Source: an uncultured Algimonas sp. (lineage in GTDB: Bacteria; Pseudomonadota; Alphaproteobacteria; Caulobacterales; Maricaulaceae). Taken from it: DNA of 64,000 nucleotides. The stretch lies in assembly GCF_947498175.1 (NCBI RefSeq), contig NZ_CANMJB010000001.1:434001-498000 (forward strand), written 5' to 3'. Both the position numbers and the translations under genes were made by a program. Under the pieces are notes generated by a model. The model saw only the letters and a program-made list of their open reading frames with translations. It was not told the DNA's origin and searched no databases. Below, in pieces: positions 8,684 to 18,037 of the stretch. Numbering within the stretch: position 1 is the stretch's first letter; each line of letters opens with the position of its first letter.

Positions 8684-9346
8684 ATGTTGGGGGACACGAT
8701 CAAGGCGATCGGCTGGATTTTCAGCCCGGCTTTAGTTTTGCCGTTTGTCTACCTGATTTATAAGCCTTATTTTCTGCAGGCGTCTGCTAGCGCGTTCGTG
8801 CGGACCATTGACACGATCAACCACGGCGTTGGCGAGATCGCCAAATGGTCCCTGCCCCTGCTCGTCATCTCGGTTGCAGCCTCCGTCTTCGGTCTGTCGG
8901 TCTTCGGCACCGCCAACGTGAAATGGCTGGAAAGCGCCTTTTACTTCCAAGCCATCGTGATCCTGCTGGGCGGCGCGGCGACACTGCTGGCCGGTCAGCA
9001 TGTCCGGGTGGATGTCTTTTATGCCGGCATGGGCCGGAAGTCTCGTGCGCGGGTCGATCTGGCCGGATTCTACCTGCTGCTCGCCCCGGTCTGCATCCTG
9101 ATCCTGTGGAACAGCCAGACTTTCGTCGGTTTCGCCTGGCGGACCTTCGAGGGCTCGACCGAAAGCGACGGCATCCGCGGCGTGTTCCTGCTCAAGACGC
9201 TGATCCCCATCTTCGCCCTCACCATGCTGATGCAGGGTCTGGCCATCGCGCTGCGCGCGGCCATGACCCTGCGGGACGATCCCCAGCCGGACCTGCCGGA
9301 CGGCGTGCCCCCTCTGTTCAGCGATGTCGAAGGCGGCCCGCTGTGA
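8684..9346 (+). CDS. TRAP transporter small permease subunit (DctQ)
   Basis: Small four-helix membrane subunit of the TRAP transporter, 220 residues from the ATG at 8684. That start has AGGA ten bases upstream; an in-frame GTG at 8666 is possible but has no ribosome site. Hydrophobic segments are seen around residues 9-28, 48-70, 85-105 and 130-150, with the family-typical GQHVRVDVFY motif in the middle (residues about 105-114) and an acidic C-terminal tail. It overlaps the M-subunit start by four bases (GTGA). It lies 105 bases after the binding-protein gene. Confidence 0.9.
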   Translation: MLGDTIKAIGWIFSPALVLPFVYLIYKPYFLQASASAFVRTIDTINHGVGEIAKWSLPLLVISVAASVFGLSVFGTANVKWLESAFYFQAIVILLGGAATLLAGQHVRVDVFYAGMGRKSRARVDLAGFYLLLAPVCILILWNSQTFVGFAWRTFEGSTESDGIRGVFLLKTLIPIFALTMLMQGLAIALRAAMTLRDDPQPDLPDGVPPLFSDVEGGPL

Positions 9347-10905
9347 GCCCGTCGGAACTCATCGCCGCCCTGATGTTCGTGACCGCCTGCAATGCCCTGA
9401 TGGCGGGCTACAACGTTGCCTTCACTCTGGCCGGGGTCAGCGTCGTGTTCGCCGCCATCGCCAGTGGGCTGGGCCTGTTCGATGTCAGCTTCTTCCTGTC
9501 GCTGCCCGCGCGCATCTACCCCCTCATCACGCGGGAAATCCTGATCGCCGTGCCGCTCTTCGTCTTCATGGGCGTGATGCTGGAAAAATCGCGCATTGCC
9601 GAAGAGCTGCTGCAGAACATGGGCGACCTGTTCGGGCCGTTGCGCGGCGGGCTGGGCATTTCCGTCGTGTTCGTCGGCGCGTTGCTGGCAGCGTCGACCG
9701 GGATCGTCGGGGCGACCGTCGTCACGATGGGCCTGCTGAGCCTGCCGACCATGCTCAAGCGCGGCTACGACATCCCCCTCGCCTCCGCTTCCATCGCGGC
9801 GTCGGGAACGCTGGGACAGATCATCCCGCCCTCCATCGTGCTCGTCATTCTCGGCGACCAGATCGGCAACGCCTTCCAGGAAGCGCAGCGCTCCTACGGG
9901 CTGCAGACCGATGCCGTCGTGTCGGTCGGCGATCTCTTCGCGGGCGCGCTCCTACCGGGCCTGATTCTGGTCGCCGCCTATGCGCTCTACATCTTCGCGA
10001 CTGCCGTGTTGACACCGGCCAAGGCCCCGGCCCAACCCTGGCCGGACGACACGGATGCCAGAGCCTTGCTTTGGAAATCCATCAAAGCGATGGGACCGCC
10101 CCTCTTCCTGATCGTGGCCGTGCTCGGCTCGATCCTGTCGGGCTACGCCACGCCGACGCGCGGGGCCGCGCTAGGCGCGCTCGGGGCGATGCTTCTCGCT
10201 GCGACGCGGATGGCGCCGGAGCGCCGGAAATGGCCGCTCTGGGCGGCGGTGGCCCTGCTCGCGCTCGTTGGGCTGGATCTGACAGGCATCGATCTGCGCC
10301 TTGCGCAGACGCGATGGACGACGGTGGAAACGGTGGCGATCCTGGTGGCCGCCCTCCTCGTCCTGATCGGGTTGTTCGGCACCTCGGTCGGGTCGCTGCG
10401 CCTCTGGCGCAACGGGCAGCTCGCCGACGTGTCGCGCACGACCATGCATATCACGGGCATGGTGTTCGTCATCCTGATCGGAGCGACCGTGTTCAGCCTC
10501 GTCTTCCGGGGGCTCGGCGGCGACGACATGGTGGCCCACCTCATGGCGTCCGCGCCGGGCGGGACATGGGGTGCGTTCGCCTTGGTCATGCTCGTCATGT
10601 TCGTGCTGGGCTTCTTCCTCGATTTCATCGAGATCACCTTCGTCGTCGTCCCGCTCGTCGCGCCGCCCTTGCTCGCGGCCGGGTTCGACCCGGTCTGGCT
10701 CGGCGTGGTGATGGCGCTGAACCTGCAGACGAGCTTTCTGACGCCGCCCTTCGGCTTCGCCCTCTTCTATCTGCGCGGGGTTTCGCCGCCCGAAGTCACG
10801 ACGTCCCATCTCTATCGCGGCGTCGTTCCCTTCATCGCGATCCAGCTCGCGCTCATAGCCCTGCTCATCGTTTTTCCCGGTCTGGTCACGGGATGGCTGG
10901 ATTAG
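9343..10905 (+). CDS. TRAP transporter large permease subunit (DctM)
   Basis: Membrane translocation subunit of the TRAP transporter, 520 residues from the GTG at 9343 that overlaps the dctQ stop. It is almost entirely hydrophobic, with the DctM motifs ASTGIVGATVVTMGLLSLPTML (about 110-130), GQIIPPSIVLVILGDQ (about 160-175), ATPTRGAALGALGA (about 268) and a C-terminal FLTPPFGFALFYLRG (about 465-480). It is about 90 residues longer than the shortest DctM proteins, with the extra membrane segments near residues 285-350, as in the long-M subfamily often paired with TakP-type binding proteins. Confidence 0.93.
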   Translation: MSPSELIAALMFVTACNALMAGYNVAFTLAGVSVVFAAIASGLGLFDVSFFLSLPARIYPLITREILIAVPLFVFMGVMLEKSRIAEELLQNMGDLFGPLRGGLGISVVFVGALLAASTGIVGATVVTMGLLSLPTMLKRGYDIPLASASIAASGTLGQIIPPSIVLVILGDQIGNAFQEAQRSYGLQTDAVVSVGDLFAGALLPGLILVAAYALYIFATAVLTPAKAPAQPWPDDTDARALLWKSIKAMGPPLFLIVAVLGSILSGYATPTRGAALGALGAMLLAATRMAPERRKWPLWAAVALLALVGLDLTGIDLRLAQTRWTTVETVAILVAALLVLIGLFGTSVGSLRLWRNGQLADVSRTTMHITGMVFVILIGATVFSLVFRGLGGDDMVAHLMASAPGGTWGAFALVMLVMFVLGFFLDFIEITFVVVPLVAPPLLAAGFDPVWLGVVMALNLQTSFLTPPFGFALFYLRGVSPPEVTTSHLYRGVVPFIAIQLALIALLIVFPGLVTGWLD

Positions 10906-10942
10906 GCTTGCGGCGAAGCGCCGCGGCCCGTAACTTGCCCGC

Positions 10943-11512
10943 ATGACAACGCTCCTCGTGATCCTCGGCATCGTCGCCGTCCTCGCCGTCCTGATCATCG
11001 GCATCTACAACCGCTTGGTCGCGCTGCGGCAGACGACGAACCAGGCCTGGTCGGACATCGAGGTGCAGCTGAAACAGCGCCAGGACCTCGTTCCCCAGCT
11101 CGTCAATACGGTCAAAGGCTATGCCAAGCACGAGAAGGAAACCTTCCAGGAAGTCATCGAAGCCCGCAACCGCGCCGTCAGCGCCGACACGGTCGAAGGC
11201 CAGGCGCAAGCCGAAGGCATGCTGTCCGCCGCGCTCGGCAAGCTGTTCGCGCTGGCCGAAGCCTATCCGGAGCTGAAGGCCAACACCAACTTCCTGCAGC
11301 TGCAGGACCAGCTGTCGGACGTCGAGAACAAGATCGCCGCCTCGCGCCGCTTCTACAACAACGCTGCTCAGGAGTATAACACGGCGCGCGAACAGTTCCC
11401 GGCCGTGCTGATCGCCGGGCCGTTCGGATTTGCGGAGCGTGAGTTCTTCGAAGCGCCGGAAGGCCGCGAGACGTTGCAGACGCCGCCCGTCGTCGATTTC
11501 GGCACCTCCTAG
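10943..11512 (+). CDS. lemA: LemA family protein
   Basis: A 189-residue membrane-anchored protein with one N-terminal transmembrane helix (about 3-22) and a long helical domain facing away from the membrane. The LemA hallmarks are YNRLVALRQTTNQAWSDIEVQLKQRQDLVPQLV near residues 22-55, the FLQLQDQLSDVENKIAASRRFYNNAAQEYN block near 114-143 and a trailing FAEREFFEAP. The biochemical role is unknown. Alphaproteobacterial lemA genes are frequently next to an HtpX-like M48 protease, as here (15-base gap), suggesting a shared membrane-associated task. Confidence 0.93.
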   Translation: MTTLLVILGIVAVLAVLIIGIYNRLVALRQTTNQAWSDIEVQLKQRQDLVPQLVNTVKGYAKHEKETFQEVIEARNRAVSADTVEGQAQAEGMLSAALGKLFALAEAYPELKANTNFLQLQDQLSDVENKIAASRRFYNNAAQEYNTAREQFPAVLIAGPFGFAEREFFEAPEGRETLQTPPVVDFGTS

Positions 11513-11527
11513 GGGCGCCGCGCCGTC

Positions 11528-12574
11528 ATGTTGATCGAAGCGACCGGGCTTCGCACGCACATCTGGAACAACAATCTGCGCAGCGTGGCTCTGCTGTGCT
11601 TTTTCCCGGTTCTGTTACTGCTCCTCTTCTACGGCCTCCTGATCGGTTTCGTCGGCATGTCCGGATCGGGCACGCTCGAAACGGGACTGACCGAAGCCGC
11701 CGCCATGCTGCCGACCGCCGCGCCCTACGCGCTTGCCGGAGCCGGGGCCTGGTTCGGGATCGCCTTCTTCAGCCACAACGCCATGATCAATGCGGCGACG
11801 CGCGCCAAACCGGTGACGCCGAGCCAGGAGCCGCGCGCCTATCGCATGCTCGAGACGCTCTCCATCTCGCGCGGCCTCACGACGCCGCGCCTGATGGTGA
11901 TGGAAACGCCCGCCATGAACGCGTTCGCGTCAGGCATTCGCAAGGAAAACTACCAAGTCACGCTGACGCGCGGCCTGATGGACGCGCTGGACGACGAGGA
12001 GCTGGAAGCCGTCATCGCGCACGAACTCAGCCACATCATGCACAAGGATGTGCGGATGCTGATCATCGCGGTGATCTTCGTCGGCATCTTCGCCTTCGTC
12101 GGCGAGATGATCTTCCGCAACATGTTCCGGGTGAATTTCGCGCGCTCGTCCAATCACCGCCGTTCGGGCGGCGGCAATGCCGGCGTGCTGATCCTCGTCG
12201 CTTTCGTCGTCGTGGCACTCACCTACGTCATCGCGCTGATGATCCGCTTCACCATGAGCCGGAAGCGCGAATACATGGCTGACGCCGGTGCGGTGGAGCT
12301 GACCAAGAACCCCGATGCCATGATCCGCGCCCTGCAGAAGATTTCCGGGAACGCCGAAATGGCGACCGTGCCGGACGAAGTGCGCGAAATGGCGCTCTAC
12401 AATCCGCGCACGGGCCTGGCGGGTTTGTTCACGACCCATCCCCCGATCGAGAAACGGATCGAGGCGTTGGTGAAATATGCAGGTGGCCGCACCGACACGC
12501 AAAGCCGTCCAAGGCGGCGGCATCCGCAATCTAGCCGCTCGGCCGGAGGCGATCTTCGCAATCCGTGGCTGTAA
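11528..12574 (+). CDS. HtpX-like M48 family membrane metalloprotease
   Basis: A 348-residue integral membrane zinc protease. Membrane segments lie near residues 21-43, 62-82, 178-195 and 220-240. The catalytic HELSH motif is at about 164-168 (VIAHELSHIMHKD), and the third zinc-ligand glutamate lies in the conserved REYMADAGAVELT near 250. The C-terminal HPPIEKRIEAL is a family signature. It probably degrades or surveys damaged membrane proteins. It begins 15 bases after lemA and is followed on the same strand by another protease gene. The basic, low-complexity last 30 residues (RTDTQSRPRRRHPQSS) are unusual. Confidence 0.92.
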   Translation: MLIEATGLRTHIWNNNLRSVALLCFFPVLLLLLFYGLLIGFVGMSGSGTLETGLTEAAAMLPTAAPYALAGAGAWFGIAFFSHNAMINAATRAKPVTPSQEPRAYRMLETLSISRGLTTPRLMVMETPAMNAFASGIRKENYQVTLTRGLMDALDDEELEAVIAHELSHIMHKDVRMLIIAVIFVGIFAFVGEMIFRNMFRVNFARSSNHRRSGGGNAGVLILVAFVVVALTYVIALMIRFTMSRKREYMADAGAVELTKNPDAMIRALQKISGNAEMATVPDEVREMALYNPRTGLAGLFTTHPPIEKRIEALVKYAGGRTDTQSRPRRRHPQSSRSAGGDLRNPWL

Positions 12575-12645
12575 TCCTATCTATGGACAGCCGCGCCTTC
12601 GGCAATTACGAAAAATCAAATCAAAACGACGTTCAGGGGACTTTC

Positions 12646-15555
12646 ATGACTTCCAAGCTTGCCCGCTTTCTTCTTCTCGGCACCGCCACCATCGCTTTCG
12701 CAGCCTGCCAGCCGGCCGATGACACAGCTTCGACCGACTCACCGGAGGCCGCCGTCAGCGAGACCGTCGAAACCACCGCAGTGCCGGACCGGTTCGAACT
12801 GGTCGAGCGCTACACGGGCGAGGATGCCGAAGTCGCGATTCCATACGAGAAATACGTTCTGGACAATGGCCTGACCGTCGTCCTGCACGAAGACGATAGC
12901 GACCCGCTTGTCCATGTGGATGTAACGTATCATGTCGGCTCGGGCCGCGAGGAGATCGGCCGCTCGGGGTTCGCACACTTCTTCGAACATATGATGTTCC
13001 AGGGCTCGGAGAACGTCGCCGACGAACAGCACTTCAAGCTGATCACCGAGTCGGGCGGGACGTTGAACGGCACGACGAACTCCGACCGCACTAACTACTT
13101 CCAGACCGTGCCGAGCAATCAGCTGGAGCGCATGTTGTGGCTGGAAGCGGATCGCATGGGGTATTTCCTCGACGCCGTCACGCAGGAAAAGTTCGAAGTC
13201 CAGCGCGAGACCGTCAAGAACGAACGCGGTCAGCGTATCGACAACCGCCCCTATGGCCTGCTGGGCGAGCGCATCGGGGAAGCCATGTATCCCGAAGGAC
13301 ACCCCTATAGCTGGTCCGTGATCGGTTACATGGAGGATCTGGACCGCGCCGATCTGGACGATCTGAAGCGTTTCTTCCTGCGCTGGTACGGGCCCAACAA
13401 CGCCACGCTGACGATCGGCGGGGATATCGACAAGGCCGAGACATTGGCCATGGTGGAGAAATATTTCGGCTCCATCCCGCGCGGCCCGGAAGTCGAAAAA
13501 CCCGAGAAGCCGCCAGTCGAGCTGGACCAGGACCGTTACATCTCGCTCGAAGACAATGTCCAGCTGCCGCTGCTCTACATGGCTTGGCCGACCGTGTCGG
13601 CGAACCATCCGAACGAAGCGCCGCTAGACGTGTTGCAGAACATCATGGGCGGTGGACAGACGTCCTTGCTCTACAAGAACCTCGACAAACCCGGGCTGAC
13701 CGTTCAGTCCGGCGCCGGTCACGGCTGCCGCGAACTGCATTGCATGTTCACCCTCATCGCCGTGGCCAATCCCGCCAATGTGCAAAGCCTGTCGGAACTG
13801 GAGCCGATCCTGCGCGACAGCTTTACGGAGTTCGAGGAACGCGGCGTCCAGGATGATGATCTGACCCGGGTCAAATCCTCGATCGTGTCCGGGCTGATCT
13901 ATGGATTGGAGTCCGTTTCCGGAAAGGTCTCGCAGCTGGCGTTCTATGAGACGTTCCGTGATACGCCCAACGGGATTTCCGACGACATCGAGCGTTACCG
14001 CAATGTCACCAAGGCGGATGTCGAGCGCGTCTATAACGAATACATCAAGGATAAGCCGGCCGTCATCATGTCGATCGTGCCGAAGGGGCAGCCGCAAATG
14101 GTCGCGCGCGAAGATACGTGGGACCGTTACGAACGCACCATACCGCCCAAGCAAGCCGCAGAGGACATCGAATGGACGATGCCGAGCGACGACTTCGACC
14201 GCTCCATCATCCCGGCGCCTGGCGAAAACCCGTCGATCAAGGCCCCCGACGTCTATGAAGGATCAGTCGCAGGCATCCCCGTCATGGGCGCCGTGAATGC
14301 TGAAACGCCGACCACGACGATCCAGATCCGCATGGATGTGGGCCAGAAGGAAGAACCGCTCGACAAGCTCGGCCTCGCCTCCCTGACGATGCAGATGGTC
14401 AGCGAAGCATCGGAGACGATGAGCGTGGAAGACCGGTCCAACGAACTCGACAAGCTCGGCTCGTCCATCAACGCGCAGGCCGGGGATGTGGAATCGACTC
14501 TGACGATCCGCACCTTGTCCGATAATCTGGACGAGACGGTCGCATTGGCCGTGGATACGCTGACCAGTCCGGCCTTCAGCCAGGAGGATTTCGACCGCGT
14601 CAAGGCCAATCAACTCCAAGGCATCGAGGCTTCGAAGAAGAATCCAGGCTATGTCGCGACGACCCTGTTCGACAAGATGGCATACGGCACTGGCAATGCT
14701 TTCGCCTACCCGCAGAGCGGCACGGCGGAAACGGTGCAGTCGATCACGCTGGACGATGTCAGGGCGTTCTACGACGCTCACGTCTCGCCAACCATTGGCA
14801 GCATCCTGGTCGTGTCGAACCTGTCGCAATCCGAGATCGAAGAAGCGCTCGCACCGTTGAGCGCGTGGGAAGGCGGCGATGTCGAACTGGCCGCGATCAC
14901 GCCGAGCCTGTCGGCCGAACCGGGCACGATCTACTTCGTGGACAAGCCCGACGCGGCTCAGTCGGAAATCCGCATCGGCAAGCCGTCCCTGTCCTATTCG
15001 CCAACGGGCGAGTATTACCGGTCCACCCTGATGAACTTCCCGCTCGGCGGAGCGTTCAATTCGCGCATCAATCTGAACCTGCGCGAAGACAAGGGCTACA
15101 CCTACGGTGCGGGTTCGCGGTTCATCGGCCAGCTCGACCGCGGTCAGTACCGCGCCTTCGGCGCTGTGCGCTCCGACGTCACGACGGAGTCGCTGCAGGA
15201 ATTCCTCACGGAGATCCGCGGTTTTCATGAGAACGGACCGACGGAAGAAGAGATCGAGTTCACGAAATCCGCCATCGGCCAGTCCGAAGCGCGTCAGTAC
15301 GAGACGCCGTTTCAAAAGCTGGGCCTATTGTCGCGGATGAACACCTACGATGTCGGGCCGGAGCATATCGCGGAGCAGAAACGCATTCTCGAAGCGTTCA
15401 CGCGCGACGAGTCTGCGACACTCGCGGCCGAACATCTCGACCTGGACGACATGTTCATCGTCGTGGTCGGCGATAAGGCGACCCAGATGGAGAAGCTCGA
15501 AACGCTGGGCCTGCCGATCGTCGAAGTCGATGCGGACGGCAATCCGGTTGAATAG
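12646..15555 (+). CDS. M16 (pitrilysin) family zinc protease, lipoprotein
   Basis: A 969-residue double-length M16 peptidase. The ATG at 12646 has a strong AGGGGA ribosome site and gives a lipoprotein signal peptide ending in FAAC (C21); an upstream in-frame start at 12565 would bury the signal. The inverted zinc motif HFFEH is at 111-115, with the downstream glutamate in TVKNERGQR. A second, catalytically inactive M16 half starts near residue 540. The protein is probably anchored in the envelope and digests peptides or misfolded proteins. A bidirectional terminator follows. Confidence 0.93.
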   Translation: MTSKLARFLLLGTATIAFAACQPADDTASTDSPEAAVSETVETTAVPDRFELVERYTGEDAEVAIPYEKYVLDNGLTVVLHEDDSDPLVHVDVTYHVGSGREEIGRSGFAHFFEHMMFQGSENVADEQHFKLITESGGTLNGTTNSDRTNYFQTVPSNQLERMLWLEADRMGYFLDAVTQEKFEVQRETVKNERGQRIDNRPYGLLGERIGEAMYPEGHPYSWSVIGYMEDLDRADLDDLKRFFLRWYGPNNATLTIGGDIDKAETLAMVEKYFGSIPRGPEVEKPEKPPVELDQDRYISLEDNVQLPLLYMAWPTVSANHPNEAPLDVLQNIMGGGQTSLLYKNLDKPGLTVQSGAGHGCRELHCMFTLIAVANPANVQSLSELEPILRDSFTEFEERGVQDDDLTRVKSSIVSGLIYGLESVSGKVSQLAFYETFRDTPNGISDDIERYRNVTKADVERVYNEYIKDKPAVIMSIVPKGQPQMVAREDTWDRYERTIPPKQAAEDIEWTMPSDDFDRSIIPAPGENPSIKAPDVYEGSVAGIPVMGAVNAETPTTTIQIRMDVGQKEEPLDKLGLASLTMQMVSEASETMSVEDRSNELDKLGSSINAQAGDVESTLTIRTLSDNLDETVALAVDTLTSPAFSQEDFDRVKANQLQGIEASKKNPGYVATTLFDKMAYGTGNAFAYPQSGTAETVQSITLDDVRAFYDAHVSPTIGSILVVSNLSQSEIEEALAPLSAWEGGDVELAAITPSLSAEPGTIYFVDKPDAAQSEIRIGKPSLSYSPTGEYYRSTLMNFPLGGAFNSRINLNLREDKGYTYGAGSRFIGQLDRGQYRAFGAVRSDVTTESLQEFLTEIRGFHENGPTEEEIEFTKSAIGQSEARQYETPFQKLGLLSRMNTYDVGPEHIAEQKRILEAFTRDESATLAAEHLDLDDMFIVVVGDKATQMEKLETLGLPIVEVDADGNPVE

Positions 15556-15572
15556 GTGGTTCCAAGTCATTG

Positions 15573-15604
15573 AAAGAAAAAGGCGCCCCGCGGGGCGCCT
15601 TTGT
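15573..15604. terminator. bidirectional rho-independent terminator
   Basis: A perfect 9-bp stem (AGGCGCCCC / GGGGCGCCT, 15581-15600, 2-base turn) is preceded by an A-rich run and followed by TTTG. It sits between the converging M16 protease gene and asd and can terminate both transcripts. Confidence 0.85.
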
Positions 15605-15605
15605 C

Positions 15606-16634
15606 TCATGCGCGGTTGAGCAACCCACGGTGCACGAGCAATTCCGCGATCTGGACAGCGTTCAGCGCGGCTCCCTTGCGCAGATTGTCGGACACGACCC
15701 ACAGGTCGAGCGTGTTGTCCTGCGTGCTGTCCTCGCGGATGCGGGACACGAAGGTCGCGAACTCGCCAACGCATTCGATCGGGGTAATGTAGTTCGCGTC
15801 CTCGCCGTCGGGCTGGTCGATGACCATCAGCCCCGGGCTTTCGCGCAATAGCGCGCGGGCGTCGTCGGCCGACAGCTCCTCGGCCAGCTCCACATTGATC
15901 GCTTCGGCGTGGCCGACGAAGGTCGGCACGCGCACGCAGGTCGCGGCGACGCGCACGTCCGAGCCGAGGATCTTCTTGGTCTCGACCTTCATCTTCCACT
16001 CTTCCTTCGTGTAGCCGTCCTCCATGAACACGTCGATCTGCGGGATGACGTTGAAGGCGATCTGCTTGGGGAAGTTGATGGCCGGCAGGTCTTCGTTGGA
16101 ATAGATGCCTTTGGTCTGGAGCCACAGCTCGTCCATCGCCTTCTTGCCCGCGCCGGACACGGACTGGTAGGTCGAAACGACGACGCGTTTCACGGTCGCG
16201 CGGTCGTGCAGGGGTTTCAGCGCGACGACCATCTGGATGGTGGAGCAGTTCGGATTGGCGATAATGTTCTTCTTGCCGAACTCTTCGACGGCATCGGCAT
16301 TGACCTCGGGCACGACCAACGGCACGTCCGGGTCCATGCGCCAGGCGGAGCTGTTGTCGATGACGACCGCGCCTTTGGCCGCGATCCTGGGCGACCATTC
16401 CTTGGACACGGACCCGCCCGCGCTCATCAGCGCGATGTCGCATTTGGAGAAGTCGAATGTCTCGATGTCCTGGCACTTCAATGTGCGGTCGCCGAAGCTG
16501 ACCTCGCGGCCCAGCGAATTTCGCGAGGCGACGGCATAGACCTGTCCGACGTCGATATCCGACTCGGACAGGATTTCCAGCATTTCCGTGCCGACATTGC
16601 CGGTCGCGCCGACGATAGCGAAATCAGTCGCCAT
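15606..16634 (-). CDS. asd: aspartate-semialdehyde dehydrogenase
   Basis: Reduces aspartyl phosphate to aspartate semialdehyde with NADPH, feeding lysine, diaminopimelate, threonine and methionine synthesis. It has 342 residues, normal length. The nucleotide-binding GATGNVGTEML is at 9-19, the catalytic cysteine C130 in IIANPNCSTIQM, followed by STYQSVSGAGKKA and the later active-site segment VGHAEAINVE. It is apparently transcribed alone, ending against the bidirectional terminator at 15581-15600. Confidence 0.98.
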   Translation of the reverse strand: MATDFAIVGATGNVGTEMLEILSESDIDVGQVYAVASRNSLGREVSFGDRTLKCQDIETFDFSKCDIALMSAGGSVSKEWSPRIAAKGAVVIDNSSAWRMDPDVPLVVPEVNADAVEEFGKKNIIANPNCSTIQMVVALKPLHDRATVKRVVVSTYQSVSGAGKKAMDELWLQTKGIYSNEDLPAINFPKQIAFNVIPQIDVFMEDGYTKEEWKMKVETKKILGSDVRVAATCVRVPTFVGHAEAINVELAEELSADDARALLRESPGLMVIDQPDGEDANYITPIECVGEFATFVSRIREDSTQDNTLDLWVVSDNLRKGAALNAVQIAELLVHRGLLNRA

Positions 16635-16727
16635 GATGAACCTCTTGTGTGGAAAAGCGGGACGTATGAAAGACTGGGCCGCTTAGAAGATCGAAGTCCC
16701 GCTAGCAACCGTCGCCGGTGGCGCCGG

Positions 16728-17060
16728 TCAGCGCTTGCTGATCCGCCGCCATAGGAAGACTGCGATGACGGTCACGACGGCAAGCCCCGCGATTTCGATC
16801 CCCGACAGACCGAAGACAATATCCTCGGCCATCATCTGCGTGCCGGCGGAAACAGTGGGAGACTGGCCGGAACTGGCGATCATTGCCAGACCCAGCACGA
16901 CAAGGACGCAGGCGCCGACCACGCCGAAGATGAGATTGTAGAACCGCTGGTCTGCGCGTCGCTGGGCCTGGCGGCGTTCCTGCGCGCGTTGGTAGCGGCT
17001 GGCGCGCCGCCTGGGTTTGGACTGAGGCGTTGCAGGCGGCTTGCGTTGCGGATCGTTCAT
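16728..17060 (-). CDS. small two-helix membrane protein, function unknown
   Basis: A 110-residue protein I do not recognise. The first 40 residues are very basic (KPRRRASRYQRAQERRQAQRRADQR), followed by two hydrophobic helices at about 43-63 (IFGVVGACVLVVLGLAMIA) and 86-103 (IAGLAVVTVIAVFLW) and a short basic tail RRISKR. By the positive-inside rule both ends face the cytoplasm. It is transcribed divergently from the secreted paralogue pair with about 50 bases between starts. The coding call rests on length, composition and predicted topology. Confidence 0.65.
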   Translation of the reverse strand: MNDPQRKPPATPQSKPRRRASRYQRAQERRQAQRRADQRFYNLIFGVVGACVLVVLGLAMIASSGQSPTVSAGTQMMAEDIVFGLSGIEIAGLAVVTVIAVFLWRRISKR

Positions 17061-17108
17061 GGCTGCGTCTTAACATGGCGCGTCCGGCCTTGCATGGTAA
17101 GAAGCGAC

Positions 17109-17555
17109 ATGCGTTCGTTTCTGCTTTCATTCGCCGCAGCCTGCCTTTGCGTGACGACCGCCGTGGCCCAGGTCGAGGCGATCGATCCTTACGGTCCGCC
17201 AGACCCGGCCGTCGAGGTTCCCTTGGAAGGCGAAGCCCTGACGGCGCTGTTCATGGACAAGACCCACCGCGGATATTACCAGTTCGGAGACTGGGACGAT
17301 GCCGATCCGGCCTTCGTCGAACGGATGAACGCCGACGGCACGACCGTGCATGAACGCGACGGTGTCGTATCGCCCGGAACATGGAGAGCGCGCGCCAACG
17401 TCGTCTGCTTCGCCTACGAGGATTTGGACGGCGGCTGTTTCAACATGTATCAGCGCGGCAACTGCTATTATGCGATGTCGGCGTCGTCCCAGACCATGAT
17501 CGCCGTCAGCGTGCTGGACGGTGAAACGCCCGATTGCGAGCCGTCCTATGCGTAG
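17109..17555 (+). CDS. secreted cysteine-containing protein, tandem paralogue 1
   Basis: A 148-residue protein with a Sec signal peptide (RSFLLSFAAACLCVTTAVAQ, cleavage near residue 20). The mature part ends with a block shared with the next gene: GTWRARANVVCFAYEDLDGGCFNMYQRGNCYY and, after a gap, GETPDCEP, giving four or more conserved cysteines suited to periplasmic disulfides. The start at 17109 is preceded by AAGAAG. The last eight bases overlap the start of the second paralogue. I do not know a function; a small periplasmic or secreted disulfide protein is the safe description. Confidence 0.75.
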   Translation: MRSFLLSFAAACLCVTTAVAQVEAIDPYGPPDPAVEVPLEGEALTALFMDKTHRGYYQFGDWDDADPAFVERMNADGTTVHERDGVVSPGTWRARANVVCFAYEDLDGGCFNMYQRGNCYYAMSASSQTMIAVSVLDGETPDCEPSYA

Positions 17556-18021
17556 GATCATGGCGGCCGTAACGATCTGCATCGCCGCGATAGCCCCTGC
17601 CTACGCGCAAGACCCGTCCGATGCCCCGCCGGCGGATGCGGATTTCATGCCGGATCCGCGGACGGAAGCGCCTCTGGACGAGGAGGCTCTGAGAGCCGCC
17701 TTTTCCGGCCAGACGCATCTGGGCACCTACAACTTCAAACGCCCCGAAATCGATACCTTTTCGTTCCGGGAGACGACCAGCGCGAACGGCACGACGCGTC
17801 ATTATCACGGCGACAAGATCGATACGGGCACATGGCGCATCATGTCCAACGTGATCTGTTTCACCTACGACAATTGGAACGGCGGCATCCACCGCGCCTG
17901 TTTCAACATTTTCCAGCGCGGCAATTGCTATTACCATTACGCGCTGAACCAGAACGGCAATTTCACCGCCCGCAGCGTCCATGCGGGCGAAACGCCGGAC
18001 TGCGAACCCGCCATGGTCTGA
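17548..18021 (+). CDS. secreted cysteine-containing protein, tandem paralogue 2
   Basis: A 157-residue protein with a Sec signal peptide (RRIMAAVTICIAAIAPAYAQ). It shares with the upstream gene the run GTWRIMSNVICFTYDNWNGG, CFNIFQRGNCYY and GETPDCEP, so the two arose by tandem duplication and then diverged, particularly in the N-terminal half. Its ATG at 17548 overlaps the previous gene by eight bases, so they are co-translated; the ATG at 17560 would also retain a signal peptide. The function is unknown. Confidence 0.75.
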   Translation: MRRIMAAVTICIAAIAPAYAQDPSDAPPADADFMPDPRTEAPLDEEALRAAFSGQTHLGTYNFKRPEIDTFSFRETTSANGTTRHYHGDKIDTGTWRIMSNVICFTYDNWNGGIHRACFNIFQRGNCYYHYALNQNGNFTARSVHAGETPDCEPAMV

Positions 18022-18037
18022 GAGGTCGCTATCGGTT

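Noticed and set aside
10913-10930. Terminator after dctM
   Set aside because: GCGGC/GCCGC form only a 5-bp stem with no U-run.
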